From positions 227,334 through 291,333 of the forward strand of contig NZ_RBWY01000003.1 in the NCBI RefSeq assembly GCF_003634275.1: a stretch of DNA of 64,000 bases, read 5' to 3'. The position numbers and the translations under genes were made by a program. Of this stretch, positions 28,938 through 37,894 are shown in pieces (within the stretch, counting starts at the first letter, position 1; the number at the start of each line of letters is the position of its first letter). This DNA is from Orbus hercynius (lineage in GTDB: Bacteria > Pseudomonadota > Gammaproteobacteria > Enterobacterales > Orbaceae). Under the pieces are notes generated by a model that had not been told where the DNA came from, searched no databases, and saw only the letters and a list, made by a program, of their open reading frames with translations.

Positions 28938-29768
28938 ATGAGTCAATTCAAACCTTATAACATTTATGGCATCATTGGTTACCCTTTAGGGCAAACGCTT
29001 AGCCCACTCATTCATACTACATCATTCAAAGATCACAATATCCCAGCGGTATTAATTGCATGGCCAACCCCACCAGATGAAGTTGAAAGTTTTATTAAAT
29101 CAGTTCGGTTACTCAATATTCGTGGCTGCTGTGTGACGATTCCTCATAAACAAACGGTGATCCCATTTTTAGATGAAGTTACTGATCGTGTTAAAAAAGT
29201 TGGTGCAGCGAATTTAATATATTGGGATGGTGATAAATTATGTGGCGATAACACCGATGTGAAAGGTTTTATGGCGCCGTTAGAGCGAGAGCCATTACCA
29301 AACGAGTATCAAAAAGTGTTATTACTGGGGGCTGGCGGTGCAGCTAGAGCTGCCGTGGTTGGATTACAGCTATTAGGCTATACCGATATTACCGTTGCTA
29401 ATATGACTTATCATTCATCACTCACTTTAGCGCAAGAGTTTAATTTAAAAACGATTCCTTGGCATGAACGTGGTCAAGTTGAAGCACACATTATTGTTAA
29501 TTCAACGCCACTTGGTATGTTGGGTAAATTTGAGGCAGATACACCATATAATGCCGAGTGGTTTAAAGGTAAAGGCGTGGCTTATGATATTGTCTATACC
29601 CCTAATGATACTCGATTTCGATTAGAGGCTGAAAAGGCCGGTTGGCAGTCAATTTCAGGTATTGGCATGTTTCTTGGGCAAGCGAATGAACAGTATAAAA
29701 TCTGGACTGGCAATGATCTTTCTGCTAATGCTAAACAAGCAGTTATTGATGCGTTAGCAAAAAAATAG
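28938..29768 (+). CDS. aroE: Shikimate dehydrogenase (AroE family)
   Basis: 276-aa SDH-fold protein. The substrate domain has GYPLGQTLSPLIH and the catalytic Lys in VTIPHKQTV. The nucleotide-binding domain has LLGAGGAARAAVV, and NSTPLGM, DIVYTPNDT and GIGMFLGQA are present. It would reduce 3-dehydroshikimate to shikimate. It differs from the YdiB-like paralogue at 32158, and its exact cofactor and substrate preference cannot be fixed by eye. It leads a block of five shikimate/quinate genes on one strand. Confidence 0.85.
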   Translation: MSQFKPYNIYGIIGYPLGQTLSPLIHTTSFKDHNIPAVLIAWPTPPDEVESFIKSVRLLNIRGCCVTIPHKQTVIPFLDEVTDRVKKVGAANLIYWDGDKLCGDNTDVKGFMAPLEREPLPNEYQKVLLLGAGGAARAAVVGLQLLGYTDITVANMTYHSSLTLAQEFNLKTIPWHERGQVEAHIIVNSTPLGMLGKFEADTPYNAEWFKGKGVAYDIVYTPNDTRFRLEAEKAGWQSISGIGMFLGQANEQYKIWTGNDLSANAKQAVIDALAKK

Positions 29769-29904
29769 CAAGGCTTAAGTCGTTTATAGCAGTGACAATT
29801 TTCGTTAATAGCTTATTTAACATATTTTAAACCTACACATTGATTACGCTTGCAGCCAAGCTGAAATGTATCAATGTGCACACGTTAATGTATCTGCATC
29901 CAAG

Positions 29905-29922
29905 TGTAAACCTATCTTTACG
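29905..29922 (+). promoter_or_regulatory. TyrR box 1 upstream of aroL
   Basis: TGTAAA-CCTATC-TTTACG. It matches the TyrR consensus TGTAAA-N6-TTTACA at 11 of 12 fixed positions. It lies about 130 bases before aroL, a known TyrR/TrpR-controlled gene in E. coli. Confidence 0.75.
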
Positions 29923-29970
29923 TAATCTTTTTCTATCTACATGAAAAAAAACAAGATTAAATTTTAATCC

Positions 29971-30006
29971 TTGACTGTAAATATTGGTTGCAATTCTGAC
30001 TATTAT
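29971..30006 (+). promoter_or_regulatory. Second TyrR-like box over the aroL promoter
   Basis: TGTAAA-TATTGG-TTGCAA at 29976-29993 is a weaker TyrR box, with a perfect left half only. It overlaps TTGACT (29971-29976), a good -35 hexamer, although the TATTAT at 30001 is too far for that -35, so the exact promoter is uncertain. A weak box over the promoter with a strong box upstream is the E. coli arrangement for cooperative TyrR repression. Confidence 0.5.
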
Positions 30007-30051
30007 CAATAAGATGATAGTCCTATTTTTTAAATTTTCCGAGAATCAATC

Positions 30052-30567
30052 ATGGATAACACGATTTATTTAGTTGGCGCAAGAGCGGCCGGTAAAACGA
30101 CGATGGGTCGGTTACTTGCTGAAAAATTGAATTACACATTCATTGATACTGATGTTTATTTACTTGAGTCGACCAAACAAACAGTTGCCGAGATTGTTGA
30201 AAAAGAAGGTTGGGAAGGTTTTAGAGCGCGTGAGAGTCATGTTCTCACAGAGGTGTCATTACCGCGCCGTGTGATTGCGACAGGTGGCGGTATGGTACTT
30301 GCTGAGCAAAATCGTCAATTTATGGCGAAAATGGGTACGGTGCTTTTTCTCTCTGCGCCAGCTCAGGTGCTAGCCGCACGCTTGATGAAAGATCCCAATG
30401 TTGCTCAGCGTCCGTCATTAACCGGTTTATCGATTATTGAGGAAGTTGAAAAAGTGTTAGCTGATCGTCATCATTTGTACATGCACTCTGCCGATCATGT
30501 GATCAATGTGGATTGTGAAGAGGCGCAAATTTTAAGTCAGATATTAACGGCATTAAAACGGGTGTAA
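30052..30567 (+). CDS. aroL: Shikimate kinase (AroL type)
   Basis: 171-aa P-loop kinase. Walker A is GARAAGKTTMGR, the shikimate site is DTDVYL and EGWEGFRARES, the glycine loop is ATGGGMVL, and the lid is RPSLTG. Similarity is greater to E. coli AroL than to AroK (EREEWAGFRARE). It phosphorylates shikimate at O3. The TyrR boxes upstream agree with the AroL assignment. Confidence 0.9.
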   Translation: MDNTIYLVGARAAGKTTMGRLLAEKLNYTFIDTDVYLLESTKQTVAEIVEKEGWEGFRARESHVLTEVSLPRRVIATGGGMVLAEQNRQFMAKMGTVLFLSAPAQVLAARLMKDPNVAQRPSLTGLSIIEEVEKVLADRHHLYMHSADHVINVDCEEAQILSQILTALKRV

Positions 30568-30583
30568 TTGTTGACGTTGAGAT

Positions 30584-30604
30584 AACCCGATATGGGGTTT
30601 TATG
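30584..30604 (+). terminator. Weak terminator after aroL
   Basis: Stem AACCC/GGGTT with a short loop, then TTTTAT, 17 bases after the aroL stop. Confidence 0.5.
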
Positions 30605-30780
30605 CGATATTAACAGTAATATGCTAGCACGCTAGCATACTTAATATGATGAAATTAATAAGATAAAAAATAGATCATTCATCGCTTGCTGATTTTGCTA
30701 TTACATCGAAAAGGTCAATTAGTGCCTTTATAGCTTGAATTTTTCGTTTGAAAGTGAATTTTACTTTTTAATGAACCATC

Positions 30781-30802
30781 GACCTGAATAAGGTCTTTTT
30801 TG
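30781..30802 (+). terminator. Terminator or attenuator in the ydiN leader
   Basis: GACCT-GAATA-AGGTC followed by TTTTTTG. It lies 69 bases before the ydiN start, so either it backs up the aroL terminator or it attenuates ydiN transcription. Confidence 0.6.
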
Positions 30803-30870
30803 TGTAATAAATTATGCCCAGGCAATCAGCGTATTTTGTAAAACGAAATTGATAATGGAGTATATCGATA

Positions 30871-32067
30871 ATGGACAATAACAAGGGGTGTTATGCTATT
30901 GCTGGTTCTATTTATGCAAATTATATTATTCAAAGCATTGCACTAGTCATTATTACCCAGTTTTCAATCGATCTATCAAGGCAACTTGATACCGATTTAA
31001 TCGGTATTGGTTATGTTGCTTCGGGAATTGGGTTTGGCAAAATCTTTTTAATGTTTGCAGGGGGCGTGCTCTCTGATAAATTTGGCCGTAAACCGTTTAT
31101 TTATGTCGGTATGTGTTGTTATCTGGTTTTCTTTATCGGTATGTTATTTTGTGACAATATTCATATAGCATTTGTACTGGCGATGTTTATTGGCGCGGGC
31201 AACTCATTTTTAGATACCGGATCAATGCCAGCCCTAACGGAGTGTTTTCCTCGTTCGGCTGGAACGGCAAGTGTCTTAATTAAATCCTTTATCTCGATGG
31301 GTACCTTAATTTTACCGTTTATTGTCACCTTTTTTCATAATAAAGACATTTGGTTCGGATATGCTTTTATTGGTTTTGTGGTGTATCTGCTCATTAACGG
31401 CTTAGTATTATCATCGAAAATATTCCCATCCAAACATACCGTGATTTGCGGCAATGTTGGCGATAATCATTACTATATTGGTCGGCCTAATATCTGGTTT
31501 GAAGGCGTGTGCTTAATGCTAATGGGCTTTACCACAACGGCGACATTTGTCATTATATTGCAATGGCTGCCGGCAATCGCTGAACAGGGAATTGGCATGG
31601 ATGCGATGCAATCAAAACAGTTAATTAGCTATTACAGTATTGCCTCAATTATTTCCGTTTTTATCACCGCTTATGTGGTTAAAAAGATCCTAAAACCGAT
31701 ATACTGTATTATTATTCTGCCGTTATTATCTGCGGCGATATTGCTCGTTTTTTTATGTAATCTTACTGCTGAAATGAGCTTAATTGCTGCCATTGGTATG
31801 GGGTTCACCGCGGCCGGAGGCGTACTACAATTAACGCTAGTGGTGATGCAGCAGCTATTTCCTAATCGCAAAGGTTTTGCTGTCGGTACGATGTATACCA
31901 TGAGCGGGTTATCATTTATTGTGATTCCTTTGATTGTGCCAAAACTGGTTATCGAGCAAGTCAGTTATGCCATTTTAGTCGACTTGGTGATGGCATTAGC
32001 TAGCGTTATATTAGGACTTGTTGTCTATTTACGCTTTAGAAAAGTGATTGATATGAATAAAATCTAA
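30871..32067 (+). CDS. ydiN: MFS transporter, YdiN-like (putative quinate/shikimate uptake)
   Basis: 398-aa major facilitator with about 12 membrane segments. The MFS motif between helices 2 and 3 reads GGVLSDKFGRKPF. The segments GAGNSFLDTGSMPALTECFPRSAG and GFTAAGGVLQLTLVVMQQLFP match E. coli YdiN closely. In E. coli the order is also ydiN-ydiB-aroD. Substrate is not proven in the family; the context suggests an intermediate or relative of the shikimate pathway, such as quinate or shikimate. Confidence 0.82.
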   Translation: MDNNKGCYAIAGSIYANYIIQSIALVIITQFSIDLSRQLDTDLIGIGYVASGIGFGKIFLMFAGGVLSDKFGRKPFIYVGMCCYLVFFIGMLFCDNIHIAFVLAMFIGAGNSFLDTGSMPALTECFPRSAGTASVLIKSFISMGTLILPFIVTFFHNKDIWFGYAFIGFVVYLLINGLVLSSKIFPSKHTVICGNVGDNHYYIGRPNIWFEGVCLMLMGFTTTATFVIILQWLPAIAEQGIGMDAMQSKQLISYYSIASIISVFITAYVVKKILKPIYCIIILPLLSAAILLVFLCNLTAEMSLIAAIGMGFTAAGGVLQLTLVVMQQLFPNRKGFAVGTMYTMSGLSFIVIPLIVPKLVIEQVSYAILVDLVMALASVILGLVVYLRFRKVIDMNKI

Positions 32068-32157
32068 AGATTAACTCAATATTGAATTTAGGGGCGCGCA
32101 TCAATTGCGTTAAACAGACACGATGAGTTGTAAATATTTAAATATAGGAACAAAGGA

Positions 32158-33030
32158 ATGCGAGAAAATATTGATGGCCATTTTTTATTAATTGGATTAA
32201 TGGCTTATCCTATCAGGCACAGTTTATCGCCTAAGATGCAAAATATTATTTATGCTAAACTTGATATTCCTTATGTCTATTTGGCTTTTGAAGTGACCCA
32301 AGATAAACTCGCTGACTGCGTAAAAGGCCTGCGTGCAATGGGGCTACGAGGCAGCGCGGTTTCGATGCCAAATAAGCAGGCCGTGTGCCAATATTTAGAT
32401 AAACTCACCCCTGCGGTTGAATTAATTGGCGCATGCAATACGATATCCAATGATGACGGCATTTTAACCGGTTATAACACCGATGGCATGGGTTATATGC
32501 GCTCACTAAAAGAAGCCGGCGTGAAGGTGATTGGTCAAAAAATGACACTGCTTGGCGCAGGTGGGGCAGCGAGTGCAATTGCCGTACAAGCAGCGCTTGA
32601 TGGTGTGAAAAGCATATCGATTTTTAATCAGCAAGATGAGTGTTATGACAAAATGGCTCAGATTGTTAAACGCATTAATGACAATACAGATTGCCAAGCC
32701 CGTATTTATGATTTAAATGATCAAACTAAGCTACGTCAAGAAATCGCCGAAAGCGTGGTACTTTGCCATGCAACCGGCGTTGGCATGAAACCGCTTGAAG
32801 GACAAAGCCTAATCACCGATGCCTCATTGCTAAGACCTGACTTAGTGGTGACCGATTGTATCTATAGCCCCAGAAAAACCAAATTACTTGAACTGGCGCA
32901 GGCACAAGGGTGTAAGATTTTAAATGGTATTGGTATGATGTTATGGCAAGGACACGCACAAATTAAAATTTGGACTGGTCAAGATGCGCCAATCGACTAT
33001 GTCAAAGAAAAAATGGGCTTTAATGACTGA
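32158..33030 (+). CDS. ydiB: Quinate/shikimate dehydrogenase YdiB
   Basis: 290 aa, with LIGLMAYPIRHSLSPKMQN at the N terminus, the catalytic Lys in VSMPNKQAV, the nucleotide fold LLGAGGAASAIAV and the end YVKEKMGF, all diagnostic of YdiB (288 aa in E. coli). YdiB oxidises quinate or shikimate with NAD(P). It sits between ydiN and aroD, as in E. coli. With aroD it would link imported quinate to 3-dehydroshikimate. Confidence 0.93.
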   Translation: MRENIDGHFLLIGLMAYPIRHSLSPKMQNIIYAKLDIPYVYLAFEVTQDKLADCVKGLRAMGLRGSAVSMPNKQAVCQYLDKLTPAVELIGACNTISNDDGILTGYNTDGMGYMRSLKEAGVKVIGQKMTLLGAGGAASAIAVQAALDGVKSISIFNQQDECYDKMAQIVKRINDNTDCQARIYDLNDQTKLRQEIAESVVLCHATGVGMKPLEGQSLITDASLLRPDLVVTDCIYSPRKTKLLELAQAQGCKILNGIGMMLWQGHAQIKIWTGQDAPIDYVKEKMGFND

Positions 33031-33132
33031 TTTGCTGATAAGCAAACTGCGTATTTGATGCATAGGCACATAATGGTAGGCAAATGATAACGTCATCCAT
33101 TTGCCGGTATGAGAACGAAAATGGGTGATCGC

Positions 33133-33897
33133 ATGACAACAATTACAGTAAACGATTTAGAAATTGGCGCTGGCGCGCCTAAAATTATTGTGCCAGTGGT
33201 GGGTAAAACTTACGCCGCGTTGCTTGAGGAAGTGCATTTTCTACAGAATATTGATTTTGATATATTAGAGTGGCGAGTTGACCACTTCCAAGATGTCGCC
33301 GATATTGAACAAGTCAAACAAGCGGCGAGTCAAATCAAAGCGATTATGCACGATAAACCGATACTGATGACGTTTCGTACGGCAAATGAAGGTGGCGTCT
33401 ACCCGGCAACTACCGAGTTTTACCTTAATCTTAATCGCCAGATGATCGCAAGCCGCTTAATTGATTTAGTTGATATTGAACTATTTATTGGTGATGAACA
33501 GGTGAAAGAGGTGGTGCGCTTTGCGCACCAACATCAGGTGATTGTCATCGCTTCTAATCATGATTTTGATAAAACCCCAAGTCAACATGAGATTGTCTCC
33601 CGTTTATGTAAAATGCAGGACTTAGGGGCTGACATTGCTAAAATTGCCGTGATGCCGCGTTCAACTAGCGATGTGTTAACACTGCTAGCGGCAACGGCTG
33701 AAATGAAAGAAGTGCACGCTAAAGTACCGTTAATTACCATGTCTATGGCCGCTAAAGGGGCGATTAGCCGCATTGCCGGCGAAACTTTTGGATCTGATTT
33801 AACGTTCGGTGCGGCAAAAAACGCATCGGCACCCGGTCAACTTGATGTGAAAGATTTACGGCAGATGCTAAACATCTTGCATCAAAGTTTAGCGTAA
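33133..33897 (+). CDS. aroD: 3-dehydroquinate dehydratase, type I
   Basis: About 254 aa from ATG 33133 (MTTITVNDLEIGAGAPKIIV). Upstream ATGs at 33121 and 33109 are possible. Schiff-base Lys lies in AKIAVMPRSTSDV, and DILEWRVDHF, SNHDFDKTP and MSMAAKGAISRIAGE are type I signatures. It dehydrates 3-dehydroquinate to 3-dehydroshikimate. Last gene of the aro cluster. Confidence 0.95.
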   Translation: MTTITVNDLEIGAGAPKIIVPVVGKTYAALLEEVHFLQNIDFDILEWRVDHFQDVADIEQVKQAASQIKAIMHDKPILMTFRTANEGGVYPATTEFYLNLNRQMIASRLIDLVDIELFIGDEQVKEVVRFAHQHQVIVIASNHDFDKTPSQHEIVSRLCKMQDLGADIAKIAVMPRSTSDVLTLLAATAEMKEVHAKVPLITMSMAAKGAISRIAGETFGSDLTFGAAKNASAPGQLDVKDLRQMLNILHQSLA

Positions 33898-33912
33898 TCA
33901 ATATACACGGTT

Positions 33913-33953
33913 ATCATTTGGCATGTAATAGGCTAATTATCATGCCAAATGAT
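33913..33953. terminator. Long inverted repeat between convergent aroD and DUF421 gene
   Basis: Thirteen-bp perfect arms ATCATTTGGCATG/CATGCCAAATGAT with a 15-base loop. It lacks a T-run. Probably a 3'-end structure for both convergent transcripts. Confidence 0.5.
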
Positions 33954-33995
33954 GACATTATTACCGATAATTAATACCATCTAGCATATGGGTTA

Positions 33996-34631
33996 TTATT
34001 GGTGATAAGGATAGACCCATAGCCGATGATTATGTAATTCGGCTAAAAAGATATCGTCTAATACGTAGCCTTGCTGGGTGATTTCACTGATTAACCATTC
34101 CTTTGTTAGCGATAAACTATCAAGATTATTCTCATCAATGGTATGATTTTCAATAACGGTGACCGCCATATCCACATCGCCTTTTTTCACTACGGTCATT
34201 TGGCCATTATATTCAAACCAGACATTACTGAGTTCATTAATATTAGAATGACCACGTTGATGCAGGAGCATGATAAAATCACGCGTCGAAAGCTTTGCCT
34301 GAGCAAAATTTTCTGACAGAATTTGACCATTTTTCATCAGCGCAATGGACCTGCCATCTATCACATTTTTGACAAAATTGCGTTTGAATGACAAATAACG
34401 CACCAAAAGTAGCAGTCCGGCCCAGATACTGGCGGTAATAACTAATAGCGAAAGACTAATGGAAGGATTATAAAGCGGCCCACCAATGATCGCACCAAGC
34501 ACCACATTACCCACCTGATCAAGCGCTGAAATCGGTGCAAGAGAACCTTTACCCGATAGATTGATGTAAATTAGTAAAATACAAAACGCAGCAGCCATTT
34601 TGATAATAATATTGAGATAAATGGAATCCAT
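33996..34631 (-). CDS. DUF421 (YetF-like) membrane protein
   Basis: 211 aa. Three hydrophobic segments at about 5-25, 38-58 and 60-80 are followed by a soluble alpha/beta domain (from about 85, with IDGRSIALMKNGQI and STRDFIMLLHQRG). This is the DUF421/YetF architecture. A DUF3290-like partner is not seen nearby. Function is unknown in the family. The start has AAGGAAG at proper spacing. It is divergent from the cus operon and probably older than it, since its base composition is like the core. Confidence 0.75.
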   Translation of the reverse strand: MDSIYLNIIIKMAAAFCILLIYINLSGKGSLAPISALDQVGNVVLGAIIGGPLYNPSISLSLLVITASIWAGLLLLVRYLSFKRNFVKNVIDGRSIALMKNGQILSENFAQAKLSTRDFIMLLHQRGHSNINELSNVWFEYNGQMTVVKKGDVDMAVTVIENHTIDENNLDSLSLTKEWLISEITQQGYVLDDIFLAELHNHRLWVYPYHQ

Positions 34632-34838
34632 TTTGCGCTTCCTTCATACCGTTATTTAATTTAAACACTGTAATCAACAATCGCGATATTAGCAATATTG
34701 AAACGACTTTTAAATTGAGCTATAACCGTTAGGATCATTAATGTGTACCAGCATGACAAAAATTGTAATATTGATGTCACGCTGATGTTACGCCAGTAGC
34801 TTACTCTTGGTTTATCTATAAAACATCGCTGAGAGATT

Positions 34839-36203
34839 ATGACTAAGTTACCGTTCATCGCTATTCCCTTAATTGTTATGCTCACTGGCTGTATCTCGTT
34901 AGCGCCGCAAAATAGCGATGTGGCGATTGCACCGGTACCGGAATATTTAAGTCAATCGAGCGATAAAACCGCAGTGAATATCAGTAACTTAGGTTGGCGG
35001 CACTATTTTAATGATCCGCAGCTCGTGAATTTGATTGATATGGCGCTCGCCAATAACAGCGATCTGCGTTTGGCGGCACTCAAAACCTTGGAAAGCTATA
35101 AACAGTATGGCGTTGCTCAGTCTGATCGTTACCCACTAGTGACCGGACAATCATCGGTTGACTATGCCGGGCAAAATCACACCGAAACCAGCAAAAAGTA
35201 CAGCATTGGCGCGACAGTTAGTTTTGAGTTCGATCTGTTTGGTCGCTTAAAAAATTTAAGTGAATCACAATTAGAAGCTTACTTTGCCACCGAAGAGGCG
35301 CAGCGCAATGTCTATATGTTATTAGTCTCGCAGGTGGCACAAGCCTATTTTAATGAACAAATTGTCTTACAAAAATTGGCAACTGCCGATCGGCAAATGG
35401 CCAATTACCAACAAGCCTTAACGTTCACCCAAGCGGGACTGGCATCGGGCGAATCGAGCTATTTGGATTATCAGCAAGCCAAAGGCATGCTGGAAAGCAT
35501 TAAAGTGAGCCGGGTTGAACTGCAACAAGAGCAACAATTGGCTCACCATACCTTACAAAATTTGGTCAATCGTTATGACTTTACCGTCAAGCCGGTTGAT
35601 GCTTTGCAGGTGATAACGCTTACCATTCCGCCTAATTTGCCATCCAGTGCTTTATTAACGCGCCCTGATATCATGCAAGCAGAGCATCAACTCAAAGCCA
35701 GTAATGCTGATATTGGTGTGGCCAGAGCGGCCTTCTTCCCGTCGATATCATTAACCGGCAGCCTGAGCAATAGCAGCACTGAGCTGTCTGATTTGCTCAG
35801 TGGCGCAACGTTATGGGACTTTGTGCCAAAAATCAGTTTACCGATTTTCAATGCTGGGCAAAATCAGTTGAATCTGGAGATCGCCAATATTCGCCAGCAA
35901 CAAGCCGGCGTTGAATACGAAAAAACCTTACATGCCGCCTTCAAAGAAGTGGCGGATTTACTGGTGTTAGCGCAAAGTTATGGTCAGCAACTCACCTTAC
36001 AGCAGCAGTACCTTGCTACCCAACAAACCGCGTTAACCTTATCGCAAGAAGGCTATTTAAGTGGCTCAGCGAGTTATTTAGATATTCTTGATGCGCAGCG
36101 TAACGTATTTAGTACCGAATTAACCTTATTAACCTTAAAACAAAACACCCTTGCTAACCAAGTCAGCCTATTTGTTGCCCTTGGCGGCGGTTGGCAAGAA
36201 TAA
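34839..36203 (+). CDS. cusC: Copper efflux outer-membrane lipoprotein CusC
   Basis: 454-aa TolC-family channel. Lipobox LTGC puts the lipidated Cys near residue 18. Two OEP repeats follow, with ASNADIGVARAAFFPSISLT-like RAAFFPSISLTGSLS, PIFNAGQNQLNLEIANIRQQ and the ending LGGGWQE, as in E. coli CusC. It forms the outer-membrane duct of the CusCBA pump. First gene of cusCFBA. The base composition shifts to clearly higher GC from here to 41046. Confidence 0.92.
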   Translation: MTKLPFIAIPLIVMLTGCISLAPQNSDVAIAPVPEYLSQSSDKTAVNISNLGWRHYFNDPQLVNLIDMALANNSDLRLAALKTLESYKQYGVAQSDRYPLVTGQSSVDYAGQNHTETSKKYSIGATVSFEFDLFGRLKNLSESQLEAYFATEEAQRNVYMLLVSQVAQAYFNEQIVLQKLATADRQMANYQQALTFTQAGLASGESSYLDYQQAKGMLESIKVSRVELQQEQQLAHHTLQNLVNRYDFTVKPVDALQVITLTIPPNLPSSALLTRPDIMQAEHQLKASNADIGVARAAFFPSISLTGSLSNSSTELSDLLSGATLWDFVPKISLPIFNAGQNQLNLEIANIRQQQAGVEYEKTLHAAFKEVADLLVLAQSYGQQLTLQQQYLATQQTALTLSQEGYLSGSASYLDILDAQRNVFSTELTLLTLKQNTLANQVSLFVALGGGWQE

Positions 36204-36230
36204 TTCACCCTCAACCAAAGGAAACATATT

Positions 36231-36575
36231 ATGAAATTCACGCCAATTATCCTTGCCGCAACCGTCATTTTAGGAGCAAGTCAAGCAGTGCTCGCGGCCG
36301 AGATGTCGCACGACAATCATCAATCCATGGCGACGTCACAAACCGAGCAGCTAATTAGCGCGCAAGGGGTGGTCAAAAGCCTCGATCTGGCCAATAACAA
36401 AGTCACCATCAGCCATGAACCAATTGCGGTATTAAAGTGGCCAGCAATGACCATGCGCTTTACCGCTGACAATGCGGCGTTAATCGAAAATTTAAAACCG
36501 AACGACAAAGTTAGCTTTACGTTTGTGCAACAAGGCAATGTATCGCTACTGCGCAGCATTCATGTCACTCAGTAA
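36231..36575 (+). CDS. cusF: Periplasmic copper chaperone CusF
   Basis: 114 aa with a signal peptide (cleavage about residue 22, VLA/AE). The metal-binding segment ISHEPIAVLKWPAMTMRF supplies the His, Trp and two Met that bind Cu(I)/Ag(I) in E. coli CusF. It passes metal to CusB. A Met/His-rich stretch MSHDNHQSM follows the signal. 27 bases after cusC. Confidence 0.94.
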   Translation: MKFTPIILAATVILGASQAVLAAEMSHDNHQSMATSQTEQLISAQGVVKSLDLANNKVTISHEPIAVLKWPAMTMRFTADNAALIENLKPNDKVSFTFVQQGNVSLLRSIHVTQ

Positions 36576-36628
36576 TCGGCACGCATTGTCAGTAAATGGA
36601 TGTTGGAATGACCAAAACAGGAACTCGC

Positions 36629-37894
36629 ATGATCGCTAAAAAATATAAAACTCTCGGGCTCATTGCGCTAGGGATCGCGCTTGGCACACTCGCTACCGCC
36701 TTTATTCTTCCTCGCTTTACCTCGACAACGAGCGAGGCGGCAGTCGATGCCGGTGAACGCAAAGTCCTGTTTTGGTATGACCCCATGTATCCCGCCACCA
36801 AATTTGATAAACCGGGCCCGTCGCCTTTTATGGACATGGACTTAGTGCCAAAATACGCCGATGAAGGCAGTGACGAAGTGGCCGGCGTCACCGTTAGCCC
36901 AACCCAAGTCCAGAATTTAGGCTTACGCACCGACATTGCCGCCATGGGGCAGTTAACCTATCAACAAAGTTTACCGGCCAATGTCGACTTTAATCAATAT
37001 CAGTATGAAATCGTTCATGCCAGAGCCTCCGGCTTTGTGGAAAAAAGCTACCCGTTAGCGGTGGGCGATTATGTCAAACAAGGCGATCCGTTAATTGATA
37101 TCACGGTGTCGGACTGGGTGGCTGCGCAAAGCGAATATTTAACCTTACTCAAAACGCAGGCACCGGCAGAATTACTCAAAGGGGTGCGTGAGCGTTTGTA
37201 CCTTGCGGGCATGCCCAACGAATTGATTGAACAACTCAGTAAAACGCGCCAAATTCAGAGTTATTTAACCATTCGCGCGCCCATTAGCGGCGTGTTAACC
37301 AGTTTTGAACTGCGCAGTGGTATGACGGTCAGTAAAGCGGCAATCATTGCCACCATTCAAGGCATCGATCCGGTTTGGGTGGTTGCCGCCATGCCGGAAT
37401 CGCTGACCGATTTTATCACCGCGGACACACAATTAACCGTGGCCGCCGCGGCGCTACCGGGTCAGCACTTTGAGGTGCAAAAATGGCAAGTGTTATCCAG
37501 TGCCCAAGAAAATACCCGTACGTTAAGTTTACGACTGTTTGTGGGCAACCCCGATCACTTGCTTAAACCGGGTATGAGTGCCACCGTGAGCCTGGCAACC
37601 AAGAGTCAGCCTTATTTGTTGATCCCGTCACAAGCGATTATCAATACCGGCGATGAGCAGCGCGTTATCACGCAAGATGGTCAGGGACGTTTTATTCCAA
37701 AACAAGTGAAAATTTATGCCGAAGCCAGTGGCAAAACCGCGCTGTTATCCGGACTGCAAGCCGGTGACAAAGTGGTCACATCGGGGCTGTTTTTGATTGA
37801 TTCCGAGGCCAATATCAACGGCGCACTGGAGCGGATGCGTGAGCAGCCTGCCGAACACAGTAACATGGCAACCGATCAAGGGGCGGCGCAATGA
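36629..37894 (+). CDS. cusB: Copper efflux membrane fusion protein CusB
   Basis: About 421 aa from ATG 36629, chosen for the AGGAACTCGC ribosome site; in-frame ATGs at 36596 and 36608 would lengthen it. An N-terminal signal/anchor helix is followed by a heavy-metal-binding segment ([20 protein letters not shown], with MDMDLVP next) whose Met residues receive Cu(I). The alpha-hairpin and lipoyl/beta-barrel domains follow. It links CusA to CusC. Its stop overlaps the cusA start (ATGA). Confidence 0.93.
   Translation: MIAKKYKTLGLIALGIALGTLATAFILPRFTSTTSEAAVDAGERKVLFWYDPMYPATKFDKPGPSPFMDMDLVPKYADEGSDEVAGVTVSPTQVQNLGLRTDIAAMGQLTYQQSLPANVDFNQYQYEIVHARASGFVEKSYPLAVGDYVKQGDPLIDITVSDWVAAQSEYLTLLKTQAPAELLKGVRERLYLAGMPNELIEQLSKTRQIQSYLTIRAPISGVLTSFELRSGMTVSKAAIIATIQGIDPVWVVAAMPESLTDFITADTQLTVAAAALPGQHFEVQKWQVLSSAQENTRTLSLRLFVGNPDHLLKPGMSATVSLATKSQPYLLIPSQAIINTGDEQRVITQDGQGRFIPKQVKIYAEASGKTALLSGLQAGDKVVTSGLFLIDSEANINGALERMREQPAEHSNMATDQGAAQ

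Larger units (their letters stand above)
30568..30870. other. aroL-ydiN intergenic region with palindrome
   Basis: Besides two terminator-like hairpins listed separately, it holds a perfect 9-bp-arm palindrome TATGCTAGC-AC-GCTAGCATA (left arm from 30620, right arm to 30639) with no T-run. It could be an operator for the downstream ydiN-ydiB-aroD unit. Nothing coding is visible. Confidence 0.5.

Noticed and set aside
34751..34770. CusR-box-like sequence upstream of cusC (ATGACAA...TTGTAAT)
   Set aside because: The half-sites are three instead of two bases apart and the right half is imperfect; too weak to call.
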